Notes: a model not told the origin generated them from the letters alone. 64,000 nt of DNA from Rubrivivax sp. (GCA_027485165.1 JAIXRN010000074.1:62001-126000); one strand, 5' to 3'; positions 22,532-31,748 are shown, counted from the first letter of the stretch. Program-made: numbers and translations.

Positions 22532-24163
22532 ATGAACCGCCGTTTTCGCATCGCTGCCCTGGCCCTGGCCGCCAGCCTGGCCGTTTCACTGCCCGTGGCT
22601 GCCGCCGGCCCCATCCAGTCCGTGGCGCCGCTGTGGACCTTCAACCACAACGTCGCGCCGACCGTGGGCCGGTCGTCCGAGATCCCGTTGTTCGACGCCA
22701 GTACGCAGGCACTGTGGGTGGTGGGCGGCAACGGCCTGGACGTGCTGAACCTGGCGGGCCAGCGCATCCAGACCTTCACCACGTCGGCGCTGGGCAACGT
22801 CAACAGCATCGCCATCAGCGGCAACACCCTGGCCGTGGCCTTCACCAACGGCACCGACGCCGGGCAGCCCGGCCGCGTGAGCTTCTTCGACACCGCCACC
22901 TTCATCAGCCAAGGCGGGAACGCCGCGCTGCTGGGCAGCGTGACGGTGGGCGCAGTGCCCGACATGCTGACCTGGACGCCAGACGGCGGCCGCCTGCTGG
23001 TGGCCAACGAAGGCGAACGGCAGAGCGACACCAACAACCCGGTGGGCAGCGTCAGCCTGATCGACGTCAGCCGCAACGGCAGCAACCTGTCGACGAGCAT
23101 CAGCACCGCTGGCTTCACGGCCTTCGACAGCCAGGTGTCGGCATTGCGCGCCAGCGGCGTGCGCATCGTCGGAGACACCCTGCCTTCCGTGGCTTTCGAA
23201 CCGGAATACATCGCCATCGCCCCGGGCGGGCAGTTTGCGCACGTCACGCTGCAAGAAAACAATGCGATTGCCGAGCTGAATCTGCAAACCGGGCAGTTCA
23301 CGCGCATCCTGCCCTTGGGCAGCAAGGACTTCAGCGTTTCCAGCAACGCCATCGACCCCAGCAACGCCGACGGGGCGGTGGGCAACTTCCGCCCTGTGCC
23401 GGTCAAGGGCCTGTACATGCCCGACTCGATCGTCAGCTACAGCGCCGGCGGGCAGGCCTTCTTCGTGATGGCGAACGAGGGTGACGCCTTTGTCGGCGAT
23501 ACCGACACCATCCGCGCCGGCAACGCCAACTACGTGCTGGACCCGGTGGCCTTCCCGAACGCTGCCGCACTGAAGCTGAACAGCAACCTGGGCCGCCTGA
23601 ACGTGCTGCGCAACGGTGCCACCGGCGGGCTGGCCGAGGGCACGCCGATGACCGAGATCGTCACGCTCGGCGGGCGCAGCTTCTCGATCCGCAATGCCGA
23701 CGGTGCCCTGGTCTTTGACAGCGGCAACCAGCTGGAAGTGGCCGCGCTGGCCGCTGGCGTGTACGACGACGAGCGCAGCGACGACAAGGGCGTCGAACCC
23801 GAAGGCGTGGCGTTATTTAGCCTGGGCGGCCGCACGCTGGCCTTCATCGGGCTGGAGCGCACCACGCGCAGTGCCGTGGCCATCTACGACATCACCGACC
23901 CGGCGAATGCGTCGTTCCTGCAGCTGCTGGTGTCCGACGACACCAGCGTGCTGCGGCCCGAAGGTCTGGTGGCCTTTGAAAGCGGCGGCCGCTTCTTCCT
24001 GGCCGTTTCGCATGAGTCGACGGTGGACAACATCGTGGCTGGCAGCCTGTCCAACCGCACGGTGCTGTACGAAATCACGCCAGTGCCCGAGCCGGGCACC
24101 TATGCCCTGATGGCACTGGGCCTGGCGGGCGTGCTGGCGCTGGCACGACGGCGCCGCGCGTAA
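22532..24163 (+). CDS. Choice-of-anchor I family protein with PEP-CTERM sorting signal
   Basis: A 543-residue exported protein. It has a signal peptide (RIAALALAASLAVSLPVAAAG) and a beta-propeller-like body with motifs such as LTWTPDGGRLLVANEGE, EPEYIAIAPGG and GVEPEGVALF. These are typical of the choice-of-anchor I family, whose members are often labelled alkaline-phosphatase-like. The C-terminus has the PEP-CTERM tripartite signal: PVPEPGTYAL, a hydrophobic helix and RRRRA. That signal is recognised by exosortase/archaeosortase-type systems that place proteins in the outer envelope or exopolysaccharide matrix; no exosortase gene is in the window. The upstream Pho box suggests phosphate-starvation induction. 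No catalytic phosphatase site can be identified, so the enzymatic role is open. Confidence 0.85.
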   Translation: MNRRFRIAALALAASLAVSLPVAAAGPIQSVAPLWTFNHNVAPTVGRSSEIPLFDASTQALWVVGGNGLDVLNLAGQRIQTFTTSALGNVNSIAISGNTLAVAFTNGTDAGQPGRVSFFDTATFISQGGNAALLGSVTVGAVPDMLTWTPDGGRLLVANEGERQSDTNNPVGSVSLIDVSRNGSNLSTSISTAGFTAFDSQVSALRASGVRIVGDTLPSVAFEPEYIAIAPGGQFAHVTLQENNAIAELNLQTGQFTRILPLGSKDFSVSSNAIDPSNADGAVGNFRPVPVKGLYMPDSIVSYSAGGQAFFVMANEGDAFVGDTDTIRAGNANYVLDPVAFPNAAALKLNSNLGRLNVLRNGATGGLAEGTPMTEIVTLGGRSFSIRNADGALVFDSGNQLEVAALAAGVYDDERSDDKGVEPEGVALFSLGGRTLAFIGLERTTRSAVAIYDITDPANASFLQLLVSDDTSVLRPEGLVAFESGGRFFLAVSHESTVDNIVAGSLSNRTVLYEITPVPEPGTYALMALGLAGVLALARRRRA

Positions 24164-24195
24164 CGCTTCACGCCTGCAGCTTCACGCCGGCCGCT

Positions 24196-25152
24196 TCACG
24201 CCTGCGGTCTCGCGGGCTGGGCCAGCAGGTCAAGCAGCAACGCGACGCGCGCCTGCGCGGGGCTGTGCGTGGCGCTCACCGGCACGACCAGGCCCCCCGG
24301 GCCTACCACGCGCCCACTGCCGCAGCGGGTGCTCAGGCGCAGCTGCAGCCCGGCCTGCAGGGCCCGCACGGCAGCCGCTTCCAGGTCGGCATGCAGGCTG
24401 CCATTGCCCGTGCCGGCCAGCACCAGTCCATCGAAGCCGGCGGCCACAGCTGCGTCCACCAAGGCGGCGTCGAAGCCGGCGTGGCTGGTGATCCAGCCCA
24501 CGCGCGGCCAGTCGGCCAGCGGCCTTTCGCACAGTGCCGCGCCCAGGCCAGTGGCCTGGGGCCAGGGCCGCAGCGCCAGCACCCGGCCTTCTTCCACCAG
24601 CGCCAGCGGCCCGGCCGGCTCTGAATCGAAGGCCTGCAGGCGGTAGGCGTCGACCTTGCGCAGCTCGTCGCCGGCGTGCACCTGGCCACCGAAGGCCACC
24701 AACACGCCCCGCGCGCCGGCGGCTTGCGCCACGCAGACGGCGTCCAGCAGGTTCTGCGGCCCGTCGGCCTGCAGCGACGTGGCGGGCCGCATCGCCGCCG
24801 TCAGCACCACCGGCTTTTCGGGCGCCAGCACCCGCTGCAGGAAGAAGGCGGTTTCCTCCAGCGTATCGGTACCGTGGGTGATGACGACGCCGCTGACATC
24901 GGGCCGCGCCAGCTCGGCTGCCAGGCAGCGCACCAGGCCCTGCCAAACGGCGTGCGACATGTCCTTGCTGTCCAGCTGCGCCAGCTGCAGGCAGCGCAGC
25001 GGTACGCTGGCCAGCGCAGGGACGGCAGCCACCAGGTCTTGCGCCGACAGCTCGGCCGCCCGGTAGCCCAGGTTGTCCTGGGCACTGCTGGCGCGACCGG
25101 CGATGGTGCCGCCGGTGGCGACGAGTAGCAGATGCGGGCTGGGGTTTGCCAT
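24196..25152 (-). CDS. L-asparaginase
   Basis: Hydrolyses asparagine to aspartate and ammonia. The 318-residue protein has the first active-site Thr in ATGGTIAGR near the N-terminus, the second Thr-Asp pair in [13 protein letters not shown], and the [15 protein letters not shown] segment typical of bacterial asparaginases. There is no signal peptide, so it is expected in the cytoplasm. Its ATG is divergent from lexA, and the two SOS boxes lie in the shared 51-bp region. On its strand a TTGTCC hexamer and a CATAAA hexamer 18 bases apart could be the promoter, which would overlap the LexA sites. Confidence 0.9.
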   Translation of the reverse strand: MANPSPHLLLVATGGTIAGRASSAQDNLGYRAAELSAQDLVAAVPALASVPLRCLQLAQLDSKDMSHAVWQGLVRCLAAELARPDVSGVVITHGTDTLEETAFFLQRVLAPEKPVVLTAAMRPATSLQADGPQNLLDAVCVAQAAGARGVLVAFGGQVHAGDELRKVDAYRLQAFDSEPAGPLALVEEGRVLALRPWPQATGLGAALCERPLADWPRVGWITSHAGFDAALVDAAVAAGFDGLVLAGTGNGSLHADLEAAAVRALQAGLQLRLSTRCGSGRVVGPGGLVVPVSATHSPAQARVALLLDLLAQPARPQA

Positions 25153-25163
25153 CGGCCGGGTTT

Positions 25164-25198
25164 ATGGATGAAAATACAGTATCTGGACAAAAAGACAG
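25164..25198 (+). promoter_or_regulatory. Two tandem SOS boxes (LexA operators) in the ansA-lexA intergenic region
   Basis: The consensus for gamma/betaproteobacterial LexA is CTGT-N8-ACAG. Site 2 (25183-25198) reads CTGG-N8-ACAG, one mismatch. Site 1 (25164-25179) reads ATGG-N8-ACAG, two mismatches. The two start 19 bases apart, and site 2 ends five bases before the lexA ATG. Paired operators before lexA are known in E. coli and point to autorepression. Confidence 0.75.
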
Positions 25199-25203
25199 CC
25201 CGC

Positions 25204-25956
25204 ATGAACCGGACCCATCGCAAGGACAGTGTCGACAGCACGGCCAACGGGTCCGACCCGCAGCCCAAACTTACGCCACGCCAGCAGCAGATTCTGGACC
25301 TGGTGCAAAGCGCGATCGAACGCACCGGCGCCCCGCCCACGCGGGCCGAGATCGCGGCCGAACTGGGCTTCAAGTCGGCCAACGCCGCCGAAGAACACCT
25401 GCAGGCCCTGGCGCGCAAGGGCGTGCTGGAACTGGTCAGCGGCACCTCGCGCGGCATCCGCCTGAAGTCCGACACCTTGCGCAGCCTGGCCCAGGCGCGC
25501 TTGGGCAAGTTGGGCCACATTGGCAGCTTGGGCCAGCAGTACAGCCTGCCCCTGCCGCAGCTGGCCCAGCTGTGTCTGCCCCTGGTGGGCCGCGTCGCCG
25601 CCGGCAGCCCCATCCTGGCGCAGGAACACATCGACCAGACTTTCCAGGTCGAGGCCTCGCTTTTCCAGCGCCGGCCCGACTACCTGCTGAAAGTGCGCGG
25701 CATGAGCATGCGCGACGCCGGCATCATGGACGGCGACCTGCTGGCCGTGCAGAAGGCCAGCGAAGCCAAGAACGGCCAGATCGTGGTGGCACGGCTGGGC
25801 GACGACGTCACTGTCAAGCGCCTGCGCCGCACCGGCAGCCAGATCGAACTGCTGGCCGAAAACCCCGACTACCCCACCATCGTCGTACCGCCTGGTACCG
25901 ACTTCGCCCTGGAAGGCATTGCCGTGGGCCTGATCCGCAACACCCCGCTGATGTAG
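25204..25956 (+). CDS. lexA: SOS response transcriptional repressor LexA
   Basis: Repressor of DNA-damage genes that cleaves itself when RecA is activated. From the ATG at 25204 the protein has 250 residues. A winged-helix DNA-binding domain covers about 21-90 ([25 protein letters not shown]). The cleavage site is Ala133-Gly134 in GRVAAGSP, the catalytic Ser is 168 in GMSMRDAGI and the Lys is 205 in VTVKRLRR. It is longer than the 202-residue E. coli protein because of about 20 extra N-terminal residues and a leucine/glutamine-rich linker at about 91-125. The ORF track begins 24 codons earlier, but that would place the SOS boxes inside the gene. Confidence 0.95.
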   Translation: MNRTHRKDSVDSTANGSDPQPKLTPRQQQILDLVQSAIERTGAPPTRAEIAAELGFKSANAAEEHLQALARKGVLELVSGTSRGIRLKSDTLRSLAQARLGKLGHIGSLGQQYSLPLPQLAQLCLPLVGRVAAGSPILAQEHIDQTFQVEASLFQRRPDYLLKVRGMSMRDAGIMDGDLLAVQKASEAKNGQIVVARLGDDVTVKRLRRTGSQIELLAENPDYPTIVVPPGTDFALEGIAVGLIRNTPLM

Positions 25957-25965
25957 CCCCGAACC

Positions 25966-26313
25966 ATGCCCCCCGCCCCCAGCACCGCCACCCCCCGCCT
26001 GTTGTCGCCGCCCAGGGCACTGAAGCCGCGCAAGGCGCGGCGCGCCGACGAATGCGAAATGCTCGAACAGCTGCCCAACATCGGCCCCAGCCTGGCCGAC
26101 GACCTGCGCAGCCTGGGTGTGCAGCACCCGCAGGACCTGGTGACGAAGGACGCCTACGCCCTGTACCAGGCCCTTTGCCAGATCACCGGCAGGCGGCAAG
26201 ACCCCTGCGTGCTGGACACCTTCCTGGCCGCCACCGACTTCATGCGCGGAGCTGAACCGCGCGCCTGGTGGACATACACGGCGCAACGCAAGCTGCAGTT
26301 CGGCGCGATCTGA
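25966..26313 (+). CDS. Cdd1 / pathogenicity-locus helix-hairpin-helix protein
   Basis: A 115-residue protein with a helix-hairpin-helix (LEQLPNIGPSLADDLRSLGV, about 30-49) followed by a conserved tail with LYQALCQITGRRQDPCVLD and PRAWWTYTAQRK. This pattern fits the Cdd1 family (PF11731), sometimes named mitomycin resistance protein; the biochemical function is not established. The first 25 residues are a Pro/Ala-rich basic lead. It starts nine bases after the lexA stop, so it probably shares the SOS-controlled transcript and may bind DNA or act in repair. That role is inferred from the helix-hairpin-helix and the position. Confidence 0.8.
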   Translation: MPPAPSTATPRLLSPPRALKPRKARRADECEMLEQLPNIGPSLADDLRSLGVQHPQDLVTKDAYALYQALCQITGRRQDPCVLDTFLAATDFMRGAEPRAWWTYTAQRKLQFGAI

Positions 26314-26320
26314 AGCCGCT

Positions 26321-28771
26321 TCACCGCGCCGCGGCCGCCGGCAGCACCAGCACCTGCGAAGCCGCCTGGCTGTCGCCCCACAGCGGCACATAGCCACCGC
26401 GCCGCCAGGGTTCCGCAAAGCTGCGGTACAGCGGCGAAAACACGATGCCGCTTTGCCCCGTGGAATGCATGAAGCGGCTCTGCGCCGGGTTGGCCAGGTC
26501 GTACAGCGCGCGCAGGCTGGGGCCATGTTCGTCCAGGTACAGCTCGCCGGTGGTTTCGTCCGGGCGCAGGCCCACACGTGAGACGTTCACCGTGTAGGTG
26601 TCGCCGCCCACGGGCACACGCAGTTCGAACAGGCCCGCCAGGGCCTTCACGCGGCTGAAGGGCCGGTGCTCTGACCGCGCCTGGTGCGCCTGGCCCCATT
26701 GCCAGCGCGCCACATCGGGGCCGAAGCGGGCCTGCAGTTCGTCCAGCGCGCGGGCCAGCGCGGCGTCCACTTGCTGGGCACAGGTTTCGGCCGCGGTGGT
26801 GCTGCGGTCGTCGCACCAGCTGGTGTCGTCGGCTGCCAGCACGCGGGCCAGGGCGTCGGTGTAGCTGCGGCCCAGCAGGCTGCGCTGCCACAGCGCAGCG
26901 CCGGCGTCGTCGGCAAACAGGCCCTGGGCCAGCTGGCGCTGCCAGGCCCAGAAGATCAGTGGCGCTGCACGGTCGGCGGCCATCTCGCCGTCAAAGCCCT
27001 TCATCTGGGCCAGCGCCGCAGCCGCCAGCGGGTGCTGGGTTTGCGCCTTCTGCAGGAAAGGCAGCAGGCCGGGCACGGCCAGCGACTTGATGTCCAGCTG
27101 CAGCGCCGCCAGCTGGTCGATGCTGTGCTGGGGCCGCGAGCGCAGCACCTCTTCGATGCGCTGCTGGCGCCAGGGCAGCGCCCATTCGCTGGTCAGGAAA
27201 TGCGGGTAGCCAGGCTCGACGATGCGCTGGTTGGCCGTGGCGATGAAGCCCTCGGCCGGGTCCAGCACGCGTGGCGTCTGGTCGGCAGGGATGAAGCCCT
27301 GCCAGTCGTAGCGGGCCTCCCAGCCGGGCGCCGGCACCAGGCCCATCAAGTCGTGGTCAGCGCCCCGCACCGGGACACGACCCGGGGCCACCATGCCGAT
27401 GCGCCCGCCACGGTCGGCCACCACCATGCTCTGCATCGGCGCCACCCAGCCGCGCGTGGCGGCGACGAATTCGTCCACCGACCGGGCGCGGTTGAAGGCC
27501 ATGGCCGGACCCAGGGCATCGTTGTCGGCGTCCAGCGCTGTCCAGCGCAGAGCCAGCACATAGGGCGTGGGGCTGCCGGCAGCGCCCAGCACGTCGTCGG
27601 CATTGCCGGCGTCGCTGACCACCGGGCCGTGGCGCGTGCTGCGCACCGTCAGCCGCACATCGGCCTGGCCCTTCACGCGGATGACTTCATCGACTGTGTC
27701 GAAACGGGCCCAGCCTGCAGGCGTGCGGTAGCGCGTGGGGTCGGCCGGGTCGGTCTGTTCCAGGTACAGGTCCTGCACATCTGGGGCGGTGTTGGTGAAG
27801 CCCCAGGCAATGTGCTCGTTCGCCCCCAGCACCACGCCCGGCAGGCCCGGCAGCGTGGCGCCGGCCACCTTCAGCCCCGGGGCTTCCAGCCGGGCGAAGT
27901 ACCACAGCGCCGGGGTGCTGAGCTTCAGGTGCGGGTCGTTGGCCAGCAGCGGCGCGCCCGTGGTGGTGCGGCGCCCGGCCAGCACCCAGTTGTTCGAGCC
28001 CACGCCTTCCACACCCGAAGGCGGTGCGGCTTCGGCCAGGCGCTGCAGGCTGTCCAGCCACGCCGTCTTCTGCGCCGGTGCGCCCAGCTTCAGGCCGCGG
28101 TACAGCGCTGCGTAGTCGGCCACCGGCAGTGGCGCTTCGCCCGGGTAGGGTGGCAGCAGCTGCTGAATGCGCTGCACCGGCATCTGCAGCGCCAGGCGCA
28201 GGCGCAGCAGTTCGCTGTTCCAGTTGCCGCCCAGGTCCCAGGCCATCATCAGCGCCCAGGACAGGCTGTCCAGCGGAGTCCAGGGTTCGGGCTGAATGCC
28301 CAGCACGATGAATTCAGGCGGCCGGGCCCGCAGGCCCGCGGTGAGCACGGCATTCACGCCGTCGGTGTAGGCCTGCAGCAGCGCGCGTGACGCGGCGGGC
28401 AGCTGCCGCCACTGCGCTTGCGCCGCCCGCCGCACGCCCAGGGCGCGCAGGAAGCGGTCGCTGGGCAGCGCCCCGGGCCCGAAGGCTTCGGCCAGGCGCC
28501 CGGCGCCGATGCGGCGATGGGTTTCCATCTGCCACAACCTGTCCTGCGCATGGGCCACGCCCAGGCCCCAGGCCAGGTCGTGTTCGCTGCCCGCTCGGAT
28601 GGTGGGGATGCCGTGCGCGTCGCGTTCGATGCGCACTTCGGCCTGCGCGCCGGGCAGCTGCAGCGTGCCGTCCACCACCGGCAGCACCCGCTGCGCGTAC
28701 CCGAACAGCGCCAGCGCCAGCACGCCCAGCACCAGCAGCAAGACCAGAGCGACGCGACGGAACCACTTCAT
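26321..28771 (-). CDS. Penicillin acylase family protein (Ntn-hydrolase)
   Basis: An 816-residue precursor of the N-terminal nucleophile amidase family that includes penicillin G acylase and acyl-homoserine-lactone acylases. An N-terminal hydrophobic helix (VALVLLLVLGVLALALFGY) serves as signal or anchor. The alpha chain contains RDAHGIPTIRA and AWGLGVAHAQDRLWQME. The catalytic Ser after processing is the S in GVGSNNWVLAG, followed by LLANDPHL and by WGFTNTAPDVQDL. ATG at 28771 is chosen over the ORF-track start because it directly precedes the basic and hydrophobic segments of the signal. The natural substrate cannot be told from sequence. It is convergent with the Cdd1 gene with only seven bases between them. 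Confidence 0.9.
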   Translation of the reverse strand: MKWFRRVALVLLLVLGVLALALFGYAQRVLPVVDGTLQLPGAQAEVRIERDAHGIPTIRAGSEHDLAWGLGVAHAQDRLWQMETHRRIGAGRLAEAFGPGALPSDRFLRALGVRRAAQAQWRQLPAASRALLQAYTDGVNAVLTAGLRARPPEFIVLGIQPEPWTPLDSLSWALMMAWDLGGNWNSELLRLRLALQMPVQRIQQLLPPYPGEAPLPVADYAALYRGLKLGAPAQKTAWLDSLQRLAEAAPPSGVEGVGSNNWVLAGRRTTTGAPLLANDPHLKLSTPALWYFARLEAPGLKVAGATLPGLPGVVLGANEHIAWGFTNTAPDVQDLYLEQTDPADPTRYRTPAGWARFDTVDEVIRVKGQADVRLTVRSTRHGPVVSDAGNADDVLGAAGSPTPYVLALRWTALDADNDALGPAMAFNRARSVDEFVAATRGWVAPMQSMVVADRGGRIGMVAPGRVPVRGADHDLMGLVPAPGWEARYDWQGFIPADQTPRVLDPAEGFIATANQRIVEPGYPHFLTSEWALPWRQQRIEEVLRSRPQHSIDQLAALQLDIKSLAVPGLLPFLQKAQTQHPLAAAALAQMKGFDGEMAADRAAPLIFWAWQRQLAQGLFADDAGAALWQRSLLGRSYTDALARVLAADDTSWCDDRSTTAAETCAQQVDAALARALDELQARFGPDVARWQWGQAHQARSEHRPFSRVKALAGLFELRVPVGGDTYTVNVSRVGLRPDETTGELYLDEHGPSLRALYDLANPAQSRFMHSTGQSGIVFSPLYRSFAEPWRRGGYVPLWGDSQAASQVLVLPAAAAR

Positions 28772-28940
28772 GCGCAAGACCTTGCAGACAGGGCGGGGGA
28801 GCAAGGCTAACGCCTTTGCGGCCGGGCCCGGGCCCGGGGTCGAACTGGCGCGCTTGTGCGCCGCTTCTCACGCCTTCGGCCTGGCGGCGTGGCGGCAACA
28901 TGGCCTCAGGTCACACCCCGTAACGTCCGATATCACCACC

Positions 28941-29360
28941 ATGACACCGCTGAACATCCTTTCGCGCTGGAACCGGCGGTCCACCCTGGGGCCGGGTGCC
29001 ACCACGCGGCTGGGCCTGTGCCCGCCGTCGCTGCGGCAGGCGCCTGAATCCACCTGGCAGCGCGTGCTGTTCTGGCTGCTGGCCCCTGCCCCGGCCGATG
29101 CGGCGCCGCCCATGAACCGGGTACCAGCCGTGCGCGTGGAATTCATGCGTGCCGTGGCTGATGTCGACGGCGACGACGCCGACCAGCTGCGCAACCGCAT
29201 CGCCCTGGCGCGTTCGCTGCGCGAACTGTGGCACTTGCGGGCCGAAGTCTTCCGGGTCGTCGGCCTGGCGTTCAGCCAGCGTGAGGCCGAAGGCCGCCTG
29301 GCCGTGTTGAACCGTCACTTTCCCACCCGCGCACCGCGGTCGCAGTTCGGAACCCTTTGA
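28941..29360 (+). CDS. Uncharacterised small protein, paralogue of the next gene
   Basis: I do not recognise this 139-residue protein. The N-terminal half is variable and carries a hydrophobic patch (WQRVLFWLLAPAPAD). The C-terminal half (about 65-139) is a helical region with VRVEFMRAVADVDGDDADQLRNRI, LWHLRAEVFRVV and a final FPTRAP..SQFGTL. The next gene has the same arrangement, so the two look like diverged tandem copies. No signal peptide is clear and the ribosome binding site is weak. The stop codon overlaps the next start (TGATG), indicating coupled translation. Confidence 0.6.
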   Translation: MTPLNILSRWNRRSTLGPGATTRLGLCPPSLRQAPESTWQRVLFWLLAPAPADAAPPMNRVPAVRVEFMRAVADVDGDDADQLRNRIALARSLRELWHLRAEVFRVVGLAFSQREAEGRLAVLNRHFPTRAPRSQFGTL

Positions 29361-29764
29361 TGAATTCCCCCCTGTCCAGCCCCCTGCACCGCCCTCTGCA
29401 CCCTGGCCTGGCCGCCGCGCCCGTGGCCACGGCGCCGCGCCACTACACCCCCGGGGCGCAAGGCCCGGGGATCGGCCTGCCCGGCGACCGCCAGGCCCGC
29501 ATGGCCGCTCGTCGCGCTTTCGTCGACTTGAAACAGACCTACCTGCTGGCCCTGGCCGGCGCGACCGACGCGGAAGTCGCCTGGCTGCGGAACCAGGTGC
29601 GTTCAGCAGAAGAGCCGGTCGACCTGTGGCTGCTGCGCGGCCCCGTCTTCGCCGCACTGGCGGGCACCGAACCTGAACGCCGTCGCTGCCGCCAGATGCT
29701 GCGCCGAGGGCTGGATTCCGTGTTTGCCGACAGCGAACCGCCCAGCAACTTCGCACCGTTCTGA
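29360..29764 (+). CDS. Uncharacterised small protein, paralogue of the preceding gene
   Basis: This 134-residue protein has no function I can name. After a Pro-rich N-terminus it has ARRAFVDLKQTYLLALAGATDAEVAWLRNQV, DLWLLRGPVFAAL and a tail SEPPSNFAPF. These align by eye with VRVEFMRA...DQLRNRI, LWHLRAEVFRVV and RSQFGTL of the previous protein. The common pattern is LRN-x(10 or so)-LW-LR-x-VF, then a charged helix. The start is the ATG at 29360, sharing its first base with the upstream stop codon; the ORF track instead used a TTG one codon earlier. The pair may form a heteromeric complex, which is speculation based on coupling. Confidence 0.6.
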   Translation: MNSPLSSPLHRPLHPGLAAAPVATAPRHYTPGAQGPGIGLPGDRQARMAARRAFVDLKQTYLLALAGATDAEVAWLRNQVRSAEEPVDLWLLRGPVFAALAGTEPERRRCRQMLRRGLDSVFADSEPPSNFAPF

Positions 29765-29793
29765 AGGCGGCGTGGGCCCCTGGCCCGCTGCCG

Positions 29794-30330
29794 TCAAGCC
29801 GATGACTTCACGCGATGGCGGAAGGTCTTGCGGAACTTCTCGACCTTCGGCGCCACGACAAACGCGCAGTAGCCCTGCCCTGGGTGCTGGGCAAAGTAGT
29901 GCTGGTGGTAGTCCTCGGCGCGCGAGTAGTTGTCTTCGCGCAGCACTTCGGTCACCACGCGCCCCTTCAGCTGGTCATTCAGCTCGGCGCGCACCGCCTG
30001 GGCCACGGCTTCCTGTTCGGGGCTGTGCCAGTAAATGCCGCTGCGGTACTGGGTGCCCACGTCGTTGCCCTGGCGGTTCAGCGTCGTCGGGTCGTGCGTG
30101 ACGAAGAAGATCTCCAGCACCTCGCGCAGGCTGATGCGTTCGGCGTCAAAGCTGACGCGCACCACTTCGTTATGGCCGGTGTTGCCGCTGCAGACCTGTT
30201 CGTAGCTGGGGTTCTTCACGTGGCCGTTGCAGTAGCCGCTTTCGACCGCCAGCACGCCGTCGACCAGTTCGAACACCGCTTCCGTGCACCAGAAGCAGCC
30301 GCCGCCCAGGGTGATGACTTGTGTGTTCAT
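29794..30330 (-). CDS. msrA: Peptide methionine sulfoxide reductase MsrA
   Basis: Repairs oxidised methionine (S-sulfoxide) in proteins using thioredoxin. The 178-residue protein begins [20 protein letters not shown], with the catalytic Cys at residue 12 inside GCFWC. It also has the conserved [38 protein letters not shown] and AEDYHQHYF segments. The ORF track adds 18 codons upstream that do not fit the family. There is no signal peptide, so it should be cytoplasmic. No msrB is fused or adjacent. Confidence 0.96.
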   Translation of the reverse strand: MNTQVITLGGGCFWCTEAVFELVDGVLAVESGYCNGHVKNPSYEQVCSGNTGHNEVVRVSFDAERISLREVLEIFFVTHDPTTLNRQGNDVGTQYRSGIYWHSPEQEAVAQAVRAELNDQLKGRVVTEVLREDNYSRAEDYHQHYFAQHPGQGYCAFVVAPKVEKFRKTFRHRVKSSA

Positions 30331-30387
30331 GCGTTTTCCTTGTCCCTTCGTGTGGGGGCCTGCGAACGGCCCTGTCGCCAGCATGTC

Positions 30388-30407
30388 AGTCGGGTTCTGG
30401 CCCGACT
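30388..30407 (+). promoter_or_regulatory. Inverted repeat upstream of gcdH, possible operator
   Basis: AGTCGGG and CCCGACT form a perfect seven-base inverted repeat around a six-base centre, 39 bases before the gcdH start and in the msrA-gcdH divergent gap. The position would suit an operator for a regulator of glutaryl-CoA catabolism, but no regulator gene is adjacent and it could be a chance hairpin in GC-rich DNA. Confidence 0.3.
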
Positions 30408-30445
30408 CTTTACACTCGCCCCAGCATTATCCGGAGACGCAAGCC

Positions 30446-31654
30446 ATGGCCGCCAAGTTCCAGTGGGATGACCCTTTCCAGTTCGACGACCAGCTGTCGG
30501 CCGACGAACGCGCCGTGCGCGACGCCGCACACACCTACTGCCAGGAACGCCTGCAGACGCGGGTGCTGATGGCCGCACGCCACGAGAAGTTCGACCGCGA
30601 GATCATGTCCGAGATGGGCGAACTGGGCCTCTTGGGCAGCACCATCGAAGGCTACGGCTGCGCCGGGCTGAACCATGTCTGCTACGGCCTGGTGGCGCGC
30701 GAGGTGGAACGCGTGGACAGCGGCTACCGCAGCGCGATGAGCGTGCAGTCCAGCCTGGTGATGCACCCCATCCACGCCTACGGCAGCGAAGCCCAGCGCC
30801 AGAAGTACCTGCCCAAGCTGGCCAGCGGCCAGTGGGTGGGCTGCTTTGGCCTGACCGAGCCCAACCACGGCAGCGACCCCGCCAGCATGCTGACGCGGGC
30901 CACGCCTGCCGTGCGCGATGGCGTTGCTGGCTACGTCGTCAAGGGCAGCAAGATGTGGATCACCAACAGCCCGATTGCCGACGTCTTCGTCGTCTGGGCC
31001 AAGAAAGTGAACGACGACAGCACGGTCGGTGGCCAGGAAGCCATCCACGGCTTCATCCTGGAGCGTGGCATGAAGGGCCTGAGTGCCCCCAAGATTGAAG
31101 GCAAGATGAGCCTGCGCGCCAGCATCACGGGCGAAATCGTGATGGACGACGTCTTCGTCCCCGAAGCGCAACTGCTGCCGAACGTGAACGGCCTGAAAGG
31201 CCCCTTCGGCTGCCTGAACAAGGCCCGCTTCGGCATCGCCTGGGGCACCCTGGGCGCGGCCGAATTCTGCTGGCACGCGGCACGCCAGTACACGATGGAC
31301 CGCCAGCAGTTCGGCCGGCCGCTTGCCGCAAACCAGCTGATCCAGAAGAAGCTGGCCGACATGCAGACCGAGATCACCCTGGGCCTGCAGAGCGTGCTGC
31401 GCGTGGGCAGGCTGATGGACGAAGGCCGCGCTGCGCCGGAAATGATCAGCCTCATCAAGCGCAACAGCTGCGGCAAGGCCCTGGACATCGCGCGCCTGGC
31501 ACGCGACATGCACGGCGGTAACGGCATCCATGACGAATACCACGTCATCCGCCACATGATCAATCTCGAGACCGTCAACACCTACGAAGGCACGCACGAC
31601 ATCCACGCGCTGATCCTGGGCCGCGCGCAGACCGGCCTGCAAGCCTTCTTCTAA
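30446..31654 (+). CDS. gcdH: Glutaryl-CoA dehydrogenase (acyl-CoA dehydrogenase family)
   Basis: FAD-dependent enzyme that oxidises and decarboxylates glutaryl-CoA to crotonyl-CoA in lysine, tryptophan and aromatic catabolism. The 402-residue protein has the acyl-CoA dehydrogenase signatures [14 protein letters not shown] and [19 protein letters not shown]. The [25 protein letters not shown] segment contains the catalytic Glu, and [14 protein letters not shown] is characteristic of the GcdH group. ATG at 30446 follows a ccggag site and begins [11 protein letters not shown]; the ORF track runs 54 codons further upstream into the msrA promoter. A partner CoA-transferase is not adjacent. Confidence 0.92.
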   Translation: MAAKFQWDDPFQFDDQLSADERAVRDAAHTYCQERLQTRVLMAARHEKFDREIMSEMGELGLLGSTIEGYGCAGLNHVCYGLVAREVERVDSGYRSAMSVQSSLVMHPIHAYGSEAQRQKYLPKLASGQWVGCFGLTEPNHGSDPASMLTRATPAVRDGVAGYVVKGSKMWITNSPIADVFVVWAKKVNDDSTVGGQEAIHGFILERGMKGLSAPKIEGKMSLRASITGEIVMDDVFVPEAQLLPNVNGLKGPFGCLNKARFGIAWGTLGAAEFCWHAARQYTMDRQQFGRPLAANQLIQKKLADMQTEITLGLQSVLRVGRLMDEGRAAPEMISLIKRNSCGKALDIARLARDMHGGNGIHDEYHVIRHMINLETVNTYEGTHDIHALILGRAQTGLQAFF

Positions 31655-31748
31655 CGCGCCCGGGCGTGGCGCAGCCGCCGCGCCGACCGCCCGTCATGCT
31701 GGCGCCTGGGCGCGTGCCAACAGCCCTTCACCCGCCGGCCACCCACCC

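Noticed and set aside
26684-28390. 568-residue plus-strand ORF opposite the penicillin acylase gene
   Set aside because: No motif and antisense to a full-length Ntn hydrolase.
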